DNA of 64,000 nucleotides, from the NCBI GenBank assembly GCA_030549775.1, contig CM060178.1, forward strand, positions 67,074,896 through 67,138,895. The letters run 5' to 3'. A program made the translations under genes and the position numbers. This stretch comes from Tamarix chinensis. Taxonomy: Eukaryota > Streptophyta > Magnoliopsida > Caryophyllales > Tamaricaceae. Shown here piece by piece: positions 1 through 11,389 of this stretch (its first letter is position 1; each line of letters begins with the position of its first letter). The notes under the pieces were generated by a model. The model ran no database searches. It saw only the letters and a list, made by a program, of their open reading frames with translations, and was not told the DNA's origin.

Positions 1-2980
1 TTTATGAAAGATTTGTATGAGTTATGAATTTTTGATCCTTTGGATGTGATGTACTCTAACTACAAGTGCACGACATTGAGGTAGCACTCAATGTATCATA
101 TAATAGGGACTAGGAGATAAGCACCAAAGTGAGGGTAGAACTTTCCTATGTTTAGACTCATGAAAAGCTAATTAATGGAATTATTCGAAAAGATAAGAAA
201 ATTACAACAAAAAGAAAACACTCAAGAGAACAGAAATTTAGAAGGTTGGAATTAAACTATAAAAAAAATAATGTCTAAGGTTTTGGTTAAACTCCCTAAT
301 TTATGACATGCTAAATAATCCTACAAATCATAACCCAAAATTTTTTCTGTGTATAAACAAGGATAATCATCGCTACACTTTCTTAAGTTGTAACAACCTT
401 TTACCCATTATAAGTCCAACTATCTCTATCCTACACTTATATATTTGTTAAATTATTAAATCCAATTCCTTTCCCTTACAGTTGTAGAAATTAGATTAAT
501 GTTATCCCTTGAATTGTTAATCCCAAATATCTAATTATATTATGTACATTTACTTACCATTTCATCTCTTGATCTCAATGGATTTTTTCACTACCAAACT
601 TTGATCAAAATTTTGACTAAGATTTTCACATAAAAAATGATCCACATTATTACAAACTCAAATAAGGACATTCGCAAAGAATTTAACACATCAAGATAAG
701 AGAATTTTCCCTTCACTTCTGAACAAGAAAAAAAGAGTTATATAATTACAAAATTAAATAATTAATTAATTTCAACATATCTATAAATAGAAACATATGA
801 ATTGATAAATAAACCATAAAATTGTTGCTTTTGTTTAGCAATCTCTAATTTACGAATTATAAAGATAGAAAACATCCATATTGATTATATTCTTCTCTCG
901 CTTAATATCAATGGAGAGGTGAAAAAATAAGTTTGTAAAAGTTTTTTATTATTATCTAAAACCCTTAAACAATTAGGCACAACATGGGCACCCAGTTTCA
1001 TGCTTAGGGTTATAGAAGAGTCAAGCCAAGTCAGGATGGGCTAAAGCTTATATTACTTAATAAATGAGCCTAAAAATAAGGATTAGGATTGGTTTGTTTA
1101 TAAACTAGCTAAGCCAAGTTGCCTCACAAGATTTTATGGTGGATAAGCTAATCTTGTGACCTTTTGCACTATAAATAAGCTCAAGCCCAAATTCTTCAAG
1201 TTCAAGTTTGACTCGTTTATTAAATAATCCTAAATATAAGGCTCAATCTCAACTCTTTAATTAAATAATCAAGGAAATAAAAGCTTAAAAAGCTCACTGT
1301 CCAACTTTATTCATTAACTACCCTAGTTTTTCTCCTTTTCAAAGTAATTTTGTCCTATGGCCTACATGGTCGTGGTGGACACTACACTTTGGTTATGTTT
1401 CCTTTTTAACTTATGAGATAACAAAAACATACAGCATATTTTACCTATACCTTATTCATTTGATCTTTGATTAAACTAACTTTTTATGAGATGGAAAGTG
1501 AACAAGATGATATACAACTTTTATGTTCAATACCTTTTCAAATTCAGATTGCATCATGGGTTTAATTTGCACATTGTTCCACCCTTTCACACTTTAAGTA
1601 CTCATTATTACTTCTCATTTTTTTCTATATGTTGTGTTTTAGCTCCATTTTCTCCCATTTTTACCAAATTCCTATAAAATATGATTAAGAGTGAAAAAAA
1701 ATTGGGCTAAAGTATGTAAAATTATTACATAATAAAATCTAATTAACCGATATAAATCATACCTATAAGGATGTTTTATGAAATTTATTATATCATTGCT
1801 AGCTTGAAAGTAGAAATGCAAAAACTACGTTGTGTCATCAACTTGTACTCATTTAGGTCAAAACCCTTCTTTGTCTTTTGTAGTAGGAGAAAAATTTCTT
1901 CAACTAACATTTTAGATGAATTATCAAAACCTGGAAATAGAAGTCTCATTACCTTTGTTTGGTTTGTTTTTTAACCAATACCAAAATACCTTTAAATCCT
2001 CCTTTTTTGAAGTAGTAGTGCCACAAGGGTCAGAACTAATTCTTGTAAACAAGGGTTATCCTTCTTTCCTTTTAAATTCTAGGACATAGCTCTAAATTGA
2101 ATAATTCATCACCTCCTAAATTAATTTCCATTTAAGTTTGGGTCCCACTCTTTCTTTTATGGTTTTCAACTTGTCTATTTTCCTTCAAGACTTTATCTTC
2201 CCATTTATCAATTTTATCCAGTGTTGTGGCCTTTCTAGTTTATGGAACTTACAACATCATCCTACTAGGTGTGTTTTTCATCTCATTTTATAGTCTAGTA
2301 TATGAAAATTTGATTTAGTTTCTATACAGAAATTTTCATCAAAAAAGATTTTTTGTACCTCATTTTTAAAGAATTTCAAACATTAGTGAAGAGTTGAGGG
2401 AACTAGCCCATTCTCATGAATCCAAGTGTGACCTAATAACATGTTGTATGATGTTTTGGCATCTTTCACATGAAATAATGTTGATAGATTGATTCCTCCG
2501 ACAAATTTCCTATTGACTTCTCTCCTCTCAAATTAAAACCTTATATGAAAGGTTGGTTGCTTGAGAGCTCATCTATTGGGATTACAAGCCACTTCATCCT
2601 AAACCTCTTTTGACAGTTTAATCAACTGTTATAAGCCCTCACCTCATGAAAATGGATTGATCATCTCATCACTACCCAAGTTATGTATGGCGAGTTCATT
2701 GATAAGTGTGACTTTTGCATCTTATTCCTAACGTTTATAAGAGTTTTTACCTCTAATTTCAGTTGGAATTCTCCCTTTTTGTTCTTGTTACTGCCTTTGT
2801 GTTGTGAAAATTTGCAGGGTCTCAAGAAACAAAAAAAAATCATGAAGGATGAAAAAAAGAATAAGCTTAAAGGGAGAAGAAAGGAGAAAAAAGGAGCAAA
2901 GAGGAGAAAAGTTAAAGTGGAAAGAGATTTAGAGCTAAAATATAAATTCTATAATAAAATGAAAGCAAGAATGCATATTT
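1..2980. other. AT-rich DNA without recognisable gene
   Basis: I see no coding region I can support here. The open frames are short, lack family motifs and start at arbitrary ATGs. Around 960-1310 there is old repetitive DNA in which phrases such as 'aataatcctaaatataaggctca' variants recur loosely. The lysine-rich frame near 2820-2940 is a purine-rich stretch rather than a domain. It is probably decayed transposon sequence upstream of the LTR that follows. Confidence 0.5.
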
Positions 2981-2989
2981 AAAGTACAT

Positions 2990-4125
2990 GGGCCTGAAAG
3001 AAGTGAAATTTAGACCATGAAAAGGTCTGAATGTGGAGAATCTTTCAACATCAAAGTTGTATATCTTTTTAATATCTTTCCAAATCATCCAAAATCAACT
3101 TAATTGGAGTTATGATGAAAACACTTATGGTCAAAATACGCATCATTGTCAAAGCTGACACAGAAAGCCCATCTTTACCAATACCCTAGCGATCCACAAG
3201 CTGGTAATATAAAAACTCTCATTCTAATATCTCGAGGCAGCCTCCAATCCTTCTCTTTTCTCTCTTCTCTATCCTCTTCCCCAATTCATCAATATCTCTC
3301 TTGTAAATTAGAGACGGAGATTCAAGAAGTTATATTTTTGCAAGAATTTGTGAACATCAAGGGTTTTATCTAATGATTTTTTCTCTATCTATGGAATCTC
3401 TTGTTGTTTTCAATATTCTTGTTATGAATTTGATGGGCTAGATCTTGTGCTAAGGTGAAGGGGAATTTTCCCCGATCCTAATGTGTTGAATTATTGCATC
3501 CTTTTTTATTCAATTCATAATGTATGTGTTGTGTTATTGATTGATTGACGGATTTTTGAACCACAGCCGGGTTCTAATTTTCGGTGTGGGAAATACCGGT
3601 GAGATCGAGAGATAATCCAGTATTAGACCCAATAGTACAACGGGAGATTAAATTTCAGGTTGAGAGACGATTGATTTGACCTCTACAACAATAAAGGAGG
3701 AAACTTTATAGACTTTAATGCATTACATTCTATTAGACTCTAAGCTAGAGATAGTTAGGGCCATAGATATGTAATAGGGTGGTTGTGGCTTGAGAAAGCA
3801 CAACACTTTCTATCCTTGTTGGCATGCTTGATTATGATTTTTGAATTATTTTGTGATGTAATCTTCGATTACATGTGAGGATCGGGGGCGATGAACCGGA
3901 ACCTTAGCTCTTCTATTTATTTGAGTCACTTGAGTGCTATTTTCCTTTATTTTTAGCTTATTTATTTATTTTAGCTTACAATTTATTATTTCATATCATC
4001 TCGTAGTCTAGACATAGTTAATTTCTATTATTGTCCTAGTGGTCATTCACCAATCCTTGTGGGATCGACCTTAACTATTACTCTGACCCCATGCACTTGT
4101 GGGTAGGAACGTGTCATGCATTATC
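2990..4125 (+). repeat. LTR-like segment of a TAT/Athila-type Ty3/gypsy retrotransposon
   Basis: The segment carries the order of phrases I know from LTR and leader regions of plant TAT/Athila-related gypsy elements. These are a TATA-like box (aatataaaaactct near 3206), a 'gggccatagat' phrase near 3760, a 'gatcgggggcgatgaaccggaa' type phrase near 3880, and an end reading 'ccttgtgggatcgacc' near 4055 followed by 'catgcacttgtgggta' near 4090. The boundaries are approximate because I could not identify a second LTR copy or a target duplication. Its strand follows those phrases. The gag relic immediately to the right is on the opposite strand, so it may belong to a different insertion. Confidence 0.45.
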
Positions 4126-4559
4126 ATCCTCAGTCACATTTCCTTATACACTTTCTTCTTCAATAACATAGCATTAGTTCATGTGGAATTCAAACATCTC
4201 TAAGAATTCTTGTGTTAAGAATTATGATAATGTAGTCAGCTTAAAAAGTTTCTGCTTTAGTAGTTCAACTCTTATCACCTTTGGCATCCTTGGCTTTGAT
4301 TTATTTCCATTCTTGGTCTTAACATGATTTCTCCTTCTTTTGGACCTTTTCCCCTAACATTCTTGTGGTTGAGGCTTCGGATCTTGTGTCTTCTCCTCAA
4401 TCTCCTTTTTATCACCACATTCCAACATTCATTATGTTCCTTAATTTGTATATGATAATTATTCCTCTCAAGGTCTCCAACATTTTTCTATACTTTTGAA
4501 CCACCATTCTTTATGACATAAACCGAAACATATTCTAAACTTCTAAACTAGATCAGATA

Positions 4560-5560
4560 GATAGAACTTTTATTCACTAGTCTAAGCGAGTTGTACATTA
4601 GTGTGGTACAGTTTACACATATTGCAGGTGCTTCTAGGTCAAGAAAAATAGTACCTTCTTTTGCTAACTTTATGATCCTCTCCTTCATAGTAATACACTT
4701 TTGAGTCAAATGACTGATGCATCGATGATACATGCAACACCTAAGATCTTTAACTCCTCCTACTTTTTATGGGAATTGGGGATCTGGAAGCTCTATCACC
4801 TTCTTTTCTAGTATATCTTCTAAAAACCCTAGGACATAAAAGTCATTAAAGGGGTATTATTTTTTTCCAATTCCTTAAGAGTCAATCTCCTATTTGCAAA
4901 CTCTTTTTAAGAGTTTTTTTTATTCCCATCCAATTTTTGTGGTTTAGTTGAGATCTTAATTGGAGATGCATCAACTATCATTGCTTTCTTTGTGATACCT
5001 ATGAAGGGTTTATCACTCTCCTTTAACTTCTATTTGAGTTGCTTAAATGTGAATATTTTGTGTCTATATTTGGAAATTTTAACCTCTATATCACTTAGAA
5101 AAAAATTTAGTCTTAGCACCTTCAAAGATTTATGTAATATCTCAATGCATTCCTTTATTAAATATCCTAATAGTATATGCTTCATTGAGGTGATCTTGAT
5201 AGTCCAGACTCAATGAATGTTAATGCTCTATGTATTCTCCAACAAGCTCATTCTCCCACTACTTGGTGTTAGAAAGCTCCTCTATACTCATAGTCCAGTG
5301 AGAGTTATATACGTGGTCGTTGAACTCCCTTTCCAACTCTTCCCAACTATTAATAGATTCACTAGGAAGGTTGTTATAGGAATCTAAGTTTTTTCCTTTC
5401 AATGATCTTCAAGCTACTTCACCAACAAATCTCCTCTAGTTCCTATATTGTTGTAGGTTTCAATGAAGTGTGCAATGTGATAATGAGGATTTTCCTTACC
5501 ATCAAAACACTAAAACTTTAGAGGCTGATAATCCATGCGCATTGGTAAGCAATCAATCCT
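4560..5560 (-). pseudogene. Ty3/gypsy gag relic
   Basis: Read on the minus strand, this stretch shows a broken gag polyprotein segment. The upstream part (about 5410-5555) contains a gag core phrase of the type 'HYHIAHFIETYNNIGTRGD', typical of the capsid-like region of plant gypsy elements. Next comes 'SWEELEREF'-like sequence near 5330. The distal part (about 4630-4740) contains 'CMYHRCISHLTQKC', matching the CxYHR-x4-H-x4-C zinc-knuckle-like motif that in this family precedes 'LKERI..LAKEG.I.LDLE', which is also present. Many stops and frame changes separate the pieces, so no protein can be made. Gag would package element RNA in virus-like particles. The family call is strong; the exact lineage is not resolved. 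Confidence 0.7.
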
Positions 5561-5859
5561 CTTTATGTAAAACTTCATCTAAGTGAAAGTGCTTGGGAAG
5601 TGGTGCTGGATTAAGCTTTCACAATGTATGTTATCATATCTTGTAAGCCTTTAGAAGTCAAAATTCTTAATAGAGTCATGTTAGAACAATCTTTCTATTC
5701 TTACAATTATGAATTCTCAAGATATTCCCCCATGGTCCTTCTATAATATAGATTATTCTTGTGAAATTTATTGAATAAAAATTTTTGGTATTTAGTAAGA
5801 TTTCATAGTGTTTCATAATGATTTGAAACTATTATTGGGTTTTAGGTAAAGTTGGATTT

Positions 5860-7440
5860 GAATAAGGTTGGTAAAATAAATTAAATAATTTTTTAGGTGG
5901 AATGATCGATTATATCTATGAATCGATTGACTTCTAGGCTAAACTAATCGACTGGTTTGCTGAGCTGAGTAAATTTTTTAATCTTAAATTTTATGGCAAA
6001 AAAAAAATCCTTATACCAAATTGGAACCTTGTTAATCCCATTCCAAATTTTCCTTGAGAGATTCTTACCTCTTTTTAGCATTTGTGTTTTTTTCCTTAGT
6101 GCTGCCTCGAGCATATTCAAGGTTTATTTTTGACAATTGAAGGAGAGGGTTACTACACTCTGCCTTCTTCCACCTCTCTCCTCTACCCACCTTTGTAATT
6201 GTGCTCTAATTTTTCCAGACGGTCTCTAATCATTTGGGAGACTCCTTCCTACACCAATCTTCCATTTCTTCTCTTGTGTTTTTCATTTTCTAGGAGAATT
6301 TGACCTGTATTTTCTAGACATCACCATTATATCCATGAGATAGAATTTAGCCTACCTTGGATGAAATCTGGTCATTCAACTCAAATTAAAATGGTAGGAA
6401 TTAGGGTTTTTGATTTTTTCTTGACCACACTAGTGATTGTATTGAGTTGTTGGCTATAAATAACCCTAATCGCCCCTTCTATTCACCTTTCTTTCAGCTG
6501 CTAAAAACACATTAGCCTTCTAGCAATTGCCTTATCCCCTCTCCACTGTGAGCCTCACATTTAAATTCTTTTACTCTTCTGATCTTTCCTTTAGTTCCCT
6601 CTTATTTTATTGTTAAGCAAGAAATATTTAAATTTTGGAGAAAGTTTAGTTGATTTTAGTAGAACATTCCTCTATTTTATTTAGGGTGTGGTATAAGTAT
6701 TCTCCCTTTCCGTTTCAAGCTCTGATTTGTGAAAAATTTTCTATTATTTATAATTTTAAAATTATTGTTTTTAAGGTTAGAATTTGAGATTTCCTTCCGG
6801 TTTGAGTTTTCCTCCTTAGTGGAGAATTTTGCTAAAACACCAAGTAAGTCATTCACACTTCTAAAATGTGGCTTCAATAAGCATATGAGATTATGTATTC
6901 TACAAAAAAATTGATTTTATATGCTTGCATTAGACTTTTGTTTTAGATTAATGCATTTTGAGTAAATTATGAATCTTAAGAAAAAGCCATAATTTTAGGG
7001 AAGCAATGGTTGAATTGATTAATGGTCAAGCATGATTTAATTTAGAAATTTGTTGAATTTTTCCATGTTGTTGTGTTGTGCTTTGATTGGTTTATGGTAA
7101 AATTTTTGGGTGTAATTTTCATGAAAAAAAATCAGTTATATGTTTTCTGGGAGTAGAACAATCAATTCATTTGGTAGAACCGATTGACTAGTATTTAGAA
7201 TAGTCGATTGGTTAGCCCAAATTATCGACTGGTTGGTTTGTGGTAACCTTGGTTTACTCTCTACTTAAATCCATCAAATAATTTGGTAAAATTGATCGAC
7301 TAATCTCTGAATGGTTGGCTATTTTGGCCAAACTGATCGACCAATTTGAGGGAACCCTAGGTTTGATTGAGCCAAAGCGATCACCTGATACCCAAACCAA
7401 TTGACTGGCGAGGCCACACGAATCAACTAGTTCGGCCAGA
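5860..7440. repeat. Region with recurring CGAYTGRYT motif, probably LTR-derived
   Basis: Variants of 'atCGACTGGTT' and 'aaccGATTGACT' recur at 5918-5960 and again about every 30-60 bases from 7150 to 7435. They are separated by unrelated AT-rich sequence. No protein motif is visible. Such phrases occur in some plant gypsy LTRs, and the area lies just upstream of a chromovirus-type LTR end, so I read it as LTR-derived. The nature of the intervening 6.0-7.1 kb is unknown. Confidence 0.35.
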
Positions 7441-9798
7441 TTGTGTGATTTTGATCTTTTTGACTTGAATATACATTAATACTATGCCTAACACTGTTAT
7501 ATGACTATTTAACAATTAATATACAAATGTTGACATGGAATAACAACCTAATGGATGGATTAAATGGATTTTTGATTCATGGCATACTTTCTGGGTGTTG
7601 TAAAGGCCTAAATGGGAAAACCTAAATGGTAATGTAATATGGATTATTGGTCGTAAATGGAATGATCTAAGGGGTTGGTAAATATTAAGTAAACATTAAT
7701 GGAAATCCCAAAATTGGTTGGGGGATGGAAATGGTTAAGATGGGGTAAGTATATGAATGCCTTGATTACAAATTATATGAGCCTTGTATGATCATGTAAC
7801 CTTGAGAATAATGTATTAATTATTTAAAGTGGAAAATGATTGAGCTATGTATGGGTCTGAGTTACTCAGTCCTCAATTAGCTAATAGGGATTAGTCTACA
7901 TTCGGGCATTTATTGGAGTATTTAGGTAGGATCCTAGTAGATCCTGACGTCTTACCTAATCCAGACACTAATGATATATTAGGGGATATTGTTACTAAAG
8001 GGTTAGGATACCTAGAAGGTTTTCGGCTTAAGCCTAGACTTATTTCCATTGGTGGTTACTTGGCTTCAGCCAAATTTTATATCATCCGGTTTAGATAGAC
8101 TTCCATAGTATGTGAAACTGATGCAGGAGCATCCAAAGATAATCCTTAAGGTGATGATTTGGCATACTTATTTTTGGATCCAATTACATTATTTGTCTTT
8201 GATGATAATGCTTTGACTAACTTTAATGATATTACTTTAAGTCATTCTTGTAGGTATATAACATATTTGTAGGAAGATGATCAAATCATATAAGAAGTGA
8301 AGACTTAAGATTTCCACATGTTGCAAGCTATTGCAAAGGAAGCTATTTTGTGGATAAAATTCAAATTCAAGAAGACCTATTCAACCTTTCAAAGTCAACA
8401 TTATTGTCATGATTAGGATTCTTATAAATTATTTTTATGTAATCTTAGCTTATTTTGTTTCTAATAGTCTTGTTGAGCCATATATTATATAGAAAGTAAA
8501 TACATTGTAACGCTAGTTATATGCTAGTTAGTTATTTGTATGTCATGCGGCTAAGCTAATGCGCTAGTTAGAAATTTTATAAGTCATATATAAGCCATGT
8601 GTGTCAACACTTGTGGCATGATGTTGGAAAATTTTTAATATTCAAATATAACTCAAGTTAATACTTGGTTAATTCCCTCTTTATGTCTGAATACCCATTC
8701 TAAGTCTATTTAGAGTAATATTAGATTGTTGATATTCAATTTGGTTTTTGTGATTCTTTTTAAATTCTTTGATTTCTTGATTGATTTTTTGTTGAGTTCT
8801 TTGTTGAATTTCTTAATTCATATTTTGAAGACAAGGCCAACGATCTTACAATTCAATTTATTTTACACCATTCTTCATCCTCTGTAAAGATTTGTGTCAG
8901 AGACCATGGGGTGGTGCACATTCCTCACTTGATAATAATTGGAATGAGTAATTGAATAATAACTTGGACAATTACTTAGATAATAATTTGAATAAGTATT
9001 TGGAAAAGAATAAAATAAGGATGTGGATGAAATAGAAAATAAAATAGAAGGAATGGGAAAGAGAAATAATGATTGTAAATGAATGACAAAATGGATTGTG
9101 TAAGTTGGATAATAAGTCCAATGAAAAACCATGTGAATGGATGGTAGAAACCCTAATTTTCATTTGAATAGCCTACTTAGTATTTGTGTGTGACTATCTA
9201 TGATGTTGTATTATGAATACTAGCATGATGCACCCTATATTACTTGAGTGTTGTATGGTATTAAGTTTTGATGCATTATCAAACCATGATAAAGTAGGTA
9301 CATCTAGTTCTATAGTATGAATCATGTTAAGTGTGATTTCCATAATATGTTAAGATATTGCATGCTTGCAACTCCTATTGACGTTAAGATTTTGTATGCT
9401 TGTGACTCCCGGTTAGGAGGTAAATTGGCTTACTCAATACTTAGCATATTGATGTGCATGTTTGCTTGGTCACCTCTTCATTCCCACTAGTATAGAACCA
9501 TATGTAGGTTTTCAGGGATAGTCAGTAGTAAGCCTATGTCCTCTTGGGCTCAGAGCTTGAGAGCGTTGACATTTGAAGGATTTTGTGTAGTCCGTGATGA
9601 ACCAAGGCTGAAAAACCAAACAAACAAAAACTAAAGTAGAGTGTGCAAGAACTCTAACATAGGTTGGGTGGCTGACGTCTATCCTATGTTAGGTATGGTG
9701 GTACCACCCCATTTTTCTTATGTGTGTTTGGTATTTTTTAGCTTTGGTAATATTTTAAAATGAAATTTTTTCTGCTAGCAAAAAAGGGGCCATTATAG
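7441..9798 (+). repeat. Probable 5' LTR of a Ty3/gypsy (chromovirus-like) element, ill-defined left end
   Basis: The right end reads 'ggggccattatagg' directly before a tRNA-Met-like primer binding site. That is a decayed form of the usual 'GGGGTGTTACAGG' plus primer site found at the end of Tekay/Del-type plant LTRs. Phrases near 7860 (gagttactcag) and 7945 (gacgtcttacctaa) fit LTRs of this clade. Within it, 8.15-8.85 kb looks like another old insertion, with a 'tttgatgataatgc' phrase common in copia-type LTRs. No left boundary or target duplication was found. The gag-pol relic at 13.49 kb is the same strand and clade and may be the remainder of this element. Confidence 0.45.
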
Positions 9799-9799
9799 G

Positions 9800-9812
9800 T
9801 TGGTATTAGAGC
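9800..9812 (+). other. Primer binding site (tRNA-Met type), one mismatch
   Basis: The 13 bases TTGGTATTAGAGC match the initiator tRNA-Met complementary site TTGGTATCAGAGC of plant LTR retrotransposons at 12 of 13 positions. Its place right after an LTR-like end supports the call. It would prime minus-strand DNA synthesis in an intact element. Confidence 0.65.
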
Positions 9813-10101
9813 ATTTCTTAAAAATGTGTCACTTTTAAGATTAATTAAGCTGATACCATAGGTTCGTATCATAACCTTTTCTTAAAGGTGTTCAGCTTCC
9901 AAAAAATTATTTAAGGTGATACCATAAGTTTTCTCTTAAACCATCTCTCAAATTCCTTAAGTGTTTAGTTGAAAGTAAAGATTTTAACACCCGGAATGTC
10001 CATGAGCGAGAGTGGGTTGGGGAATGTGCTATAGATAGATTTTTGTTGAATTGTTGTACTAATCTTGGTACTAGGAAAGGGATTGTTTTTGACTACCAAT
10101 A

Positions 10102-10740
10102 CACCAAAAACGGATTTTAATAACGGTTATTATATGATTTTCATAACAATTTTGAATCGTTATTGAATAATCTATTATTAAATCTTTAATAACAGTCGAT
10201 AGCCGTGATAAAAAAATATACAAAAAATCTGCGAATATTGGGGTTAACTTGGGTTTTAATAATGGTTTGTACATAATAATTTTGTTAAAAATAATGTTTT
10301 AATAACGTTTTATCCCAAAATCGTTGTTAAAATATCAACAAATTTGGGTTTTAATCATCGATTACGAATTTTTTAAATGCTAATATGTATTAAATAAGCA
10401 TTAAATGGATCTTTTAATAATTATTTTTGGTTAAAGTTAAAATGCATCTAATTTAGGGTTTTAATAATTTATTATGCATTTATTGAACCCTAATTTAGGT
10501 TAAATGAGCATTAAATGGAACTTTTAATAACAGTTTTTGAATATAAACATTGTTAAAACATATCTGATTTAAGGTTTTGATCAAACCCTGATTCGGATTA
10601 AATACATCTTTTAATAATGGTTTTAGAGATGAACGTTATTATAAATGTCAAAGTTCACAGTATTAATAACGATTCTTGCTTAAAACCGTTATTAAAATAT
10701 CTTATAATAACGGTTCTAAGTAAGAACCGTTATTATAACT
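10102..10740 (-). mobile_element. CACTA/Ptta-type transposon end with subterminal repeats
   Basis: The left edge CACCAAAAACGG resembles the CACTACAA(A/G)AAAACGG termini of plant CACTA elements. For the next 640 bases the motif TTTTAATAACGGTT and its complement AACCGTTATTA recur in intact or mutated form more than ten times, for example near 10115, 10295, 10610, 10663, 10683 and 10705. Subterminal arrays of this sort bind the transposase in En/Spm-like elements. The transposase relic to the right is on the minus strand, so this would be the 3' end of the element. The opposite terminus was not found. Confidence 0.6.
10702..10738. repeat. Perfect 16-bp inverted repeat with 5-base loop
   Basis: The arms at 10702-10717 (TTATAATAACGGTTCT) and 10723-10738 (its exact complement) flank the loop AAGTA. 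It is built from two facing copies of the subterminal AACGGTT motif of the surrounding transposon end. Confidence 0.85.
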
Positions 10741-11389
10741 TTTTTTTTACCAAAGCTGCAATGTAAATAAAATCAATTCATATATACATGCATGTCTTCC
10801 TCACAAAGATACTACATATTTTCAATCAATCTGTAATTGGTATATCTCATTACCCTGGACATACTTAGGAATCAAAATTAGTAGGCGTACCACAAATTTG
10901 TAGATCTACACTCTAAATTCAAGAGTCCATATATCATAACCTAGATGACTAAAAGACGTAGATCAAATACAAACCTGAATATGTATGTAGAATGTAGATC
11001 ACTAATACCAAATGTATGAGTGCACATGCTTGGCCTATCGGTCTCTAAGTTCATCAATTTTATCCTTATTATATTTCTGGCCTCATGTATGCCCTCTGGT
11101 GAAAAACTACAAATTTACAAGATTTGATTATTCAATTTGTACTTAAGTCAAGTACCAAAAATATATTTCGTGATTCATTAATGAAAAGATAAACATACAT
11201 AACTTGGATTTATACTCACCAATTTATTTTAATGTATCCGAGCCATTTCTCTATAAATATAGTATCGATAATCATCATTGTTCTACTGTTGTGGACATTG
11301 TCGAATAAATTCACTTAGCTCTCTATTAGATATTAATTTGAATTAAAATAAAATAAAAAATATTTATCTTCTTACTTACCATTACAGGC

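Noticed and set aside
2683..2982. 99-codon frame with a lysine-rich tail
   Set aside because: The tail reflects a purine-rich run, the front part is hydrophobic nonsense without family resemblance, and a frame exists on the opposite strand as well.
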